This document shows, piece after piece, positions 6,171 to 6,893 of a stretch of DNA of 6,893 nt. The position numbers were made by a program, and so were the translations under genes. Source of the DNA: Candidatus Eiseniibacteriota bacterium. Its GTDB lineage: Bacteria; JAFGKV01. The notes under the pieces were generated by a model. That model had not been told where the DNA came from, ran no database searches, and saw nothing but the letters and a program-made list of their open reading frames with translations. The DNA is taken from NCBI GenBank assembly GCA_025453925.1, contig JALOPK010000366.1, forward strand, positions 1-6,893, read 5' to 3'. Numbering within the stretch: the first letter of the stretch is position 1; the number at the start of each line of letters is the position of its first letter.

Positions 6171-6893
6171 GTGCAGGATGTGCTTCTCTCGTTGGCGCTG
6201 CTGGTGGGCGCCACCATCATGAGCGCCGTCCTCGGGCTCCTGACGCGGTACATAGACCGCAAAGTAACGGCGAGAGTGCAGTGGCGTGTGGGCCCCCCGT
6301 GGTATCAGCCCTTCGTTGACATCCTGAAGCTCCTGGGCAAGGAAACCGTGCTCCCCCGCCTGGCAAAGGGCACTCTCTTCCTCGCCGCTCCGGTGATCGG
6401 GTTCGCCGCGGTCTCGGTCGGGGGGGCCATGGTGTGGAGCCACGCGATAGGTTTCGGGCCGGAGTTCGTCGGCGACCTCATCGTTCTGGTGTACATCCTG
6501 ACCATACCCTCCCTCATGCTGGTTCTCGGTCCCGGCGGAAGCGGCAATCCGTACGGCGCCGTGGGCGCGAGTCGGGAGATGAAACTCCTGCTCGCCTATG
6601 AGCTGCCCTTCGTCTTGGCATTGGTGGTTGCCCTCGTCCATACCGGCGGCAGCCTCCGCATTGAGGACATAGTCGCGGGCCAGGCGCAACACGGCGTCGT
6701 GCTCGCCAGCATAAGCGGAGTGCTCGCCGCACTGGTGGCGCTGGTGTGTGTTCAGGCCAAGATGGGCCTGGTTCCTTTTGATATGGCCGAAGCCGAAACG
6801 GAACTCATGGGGGGCATCCTCGTGGAATACTCCGGCCCCCCCCTGGCCATGATCCTTCTGACCAGGACCATGCTCTACGCGATCCTCCCGATG
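6171..6893 (+). CDS. NuoH/HycD/EchB-like membrane subunit, 3' end beyond window
   Basis: Open to the window edge, this gives 241 residues without a stop, of perhaps 300-330. It is the membrane anchor that joins the peripheral arm to the ion-pumping arm in complex I, formate hydrogenlyase and energy-converting hydrogenases. Signatures: RVQWRVGPPWYQPFVDILKL (35-54) followed by KE (57-58), GASREMKLLLAYELPF (132-147), and VPFDMAEAETELMGGILVEY with SG (201-222). The FDMAEAETE wording is closer to HycD/EchB-type subunits than to NuoH of complex I. Hydrophobic helices fall near 4-24, 68-90, 102-120, 145-158, 175-194 and 223-240. I chose GTG 6171 because GGAGG (6158-6162) sits 8 bases upstream; GTG 6165, two codons earlier, is too close to it. 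The previous stop ends at 6165, so the genes are nearly contiguous. No gene symbol is given, since hydrogenase and dehydrogenase versions cannot be separated here. Confidence 0.93.
   Translation, partial: MQDVLLSLALLVGATIMSAVLGLLTRYIDRKVTARVQWRVGPPWYQPFVDILKLLGKETVLPRLAKGTLFLAAPVIGFAAVSVGGAMVWSHAIGFGPEFVGDLIVLVYILTIPSLMLVLGPGGSGNPYGAVGASREMKLLLAYELPFVLALVVALVHTGGSLRIEDIVAGQAQHGVVLASISGVLAALVALVCVQAKMGLVPFDMAEAETELMGGILVEYSGPPLAMILLTRTMLYAILPM

Overview
The window is GC-rich bacterial DNA with strong G/C bias at third codon positions. It comes from an anaerobe or facultative anaerobe that carries a membrane-bound, iron-sulfur-rich redox complex. The phylum cannot be read from the sequence. No rRNA, tRNA, CRISPR array or intact insertion sequence was seen.

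Layout. (1) 1-269: non-coding, or carrying only the edge of a neighbour. It holds an AT-rich pair of overlapping palindromes (56-91) lying on a good rightward sigma70-type promoter (49-76). (2) 270-1481, minus strand: one reading frame joining a complete gluconate kinase to a complete metal-dependent cyclase/kynurenine formamidase-like hydrolase. (3) 1482-2192: an intergenic region between divergent genes. It contains a candidate promoter for each side, a 9-bp direct repeat and a perfect 15-bp inverted repeat (1979-2014). (4) 2193-6893, plus strand: a tightly packed operon of five genes that runs off the right edge.

The operon encodes, in order: a HydB/AsrA-type iron-sulfur protein; a HydG/AsrB-type FAD-NAD(P)-[2Fe-2S] reductase, broken by a frameshift near 3790; a molybdopterin-oxidoreductase-like protein that keeps the N-terminal [4Fe-4S] motif but shows no catalytic Cys/Sec loop; a 16-cysteine ferredoxin-like protein of the HycB/DmsB type; and a NuoH/HycD/EchB-type membrane subunit, incomplete at the window edge. 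The first four start codons overlap or nearly abut the preceding stops, as expected for co-translated subunits of one assembly.

Taken together this reads as a modular respiratory or energy-converting complex. A soluble NAD(P)H-handling pair (HydB/HydG-like) would pass electrons through the NuoG-like and ferredoxin subunits to a membrane arm of the complex I / group 4 hydrogenase superfamily. The catalytic (NuoD/HycE-like), NuoB-like and antiporter-like (NuoL/N) subunits, which would decide between a hydrogenase, an Ehr-type hydrogenase-related complex and a dehydrogenase, must lie to the right if they exist. The HydG-like gene looks damaged, so the complex may be non-functional in this genome, or the sequence may contain an error.
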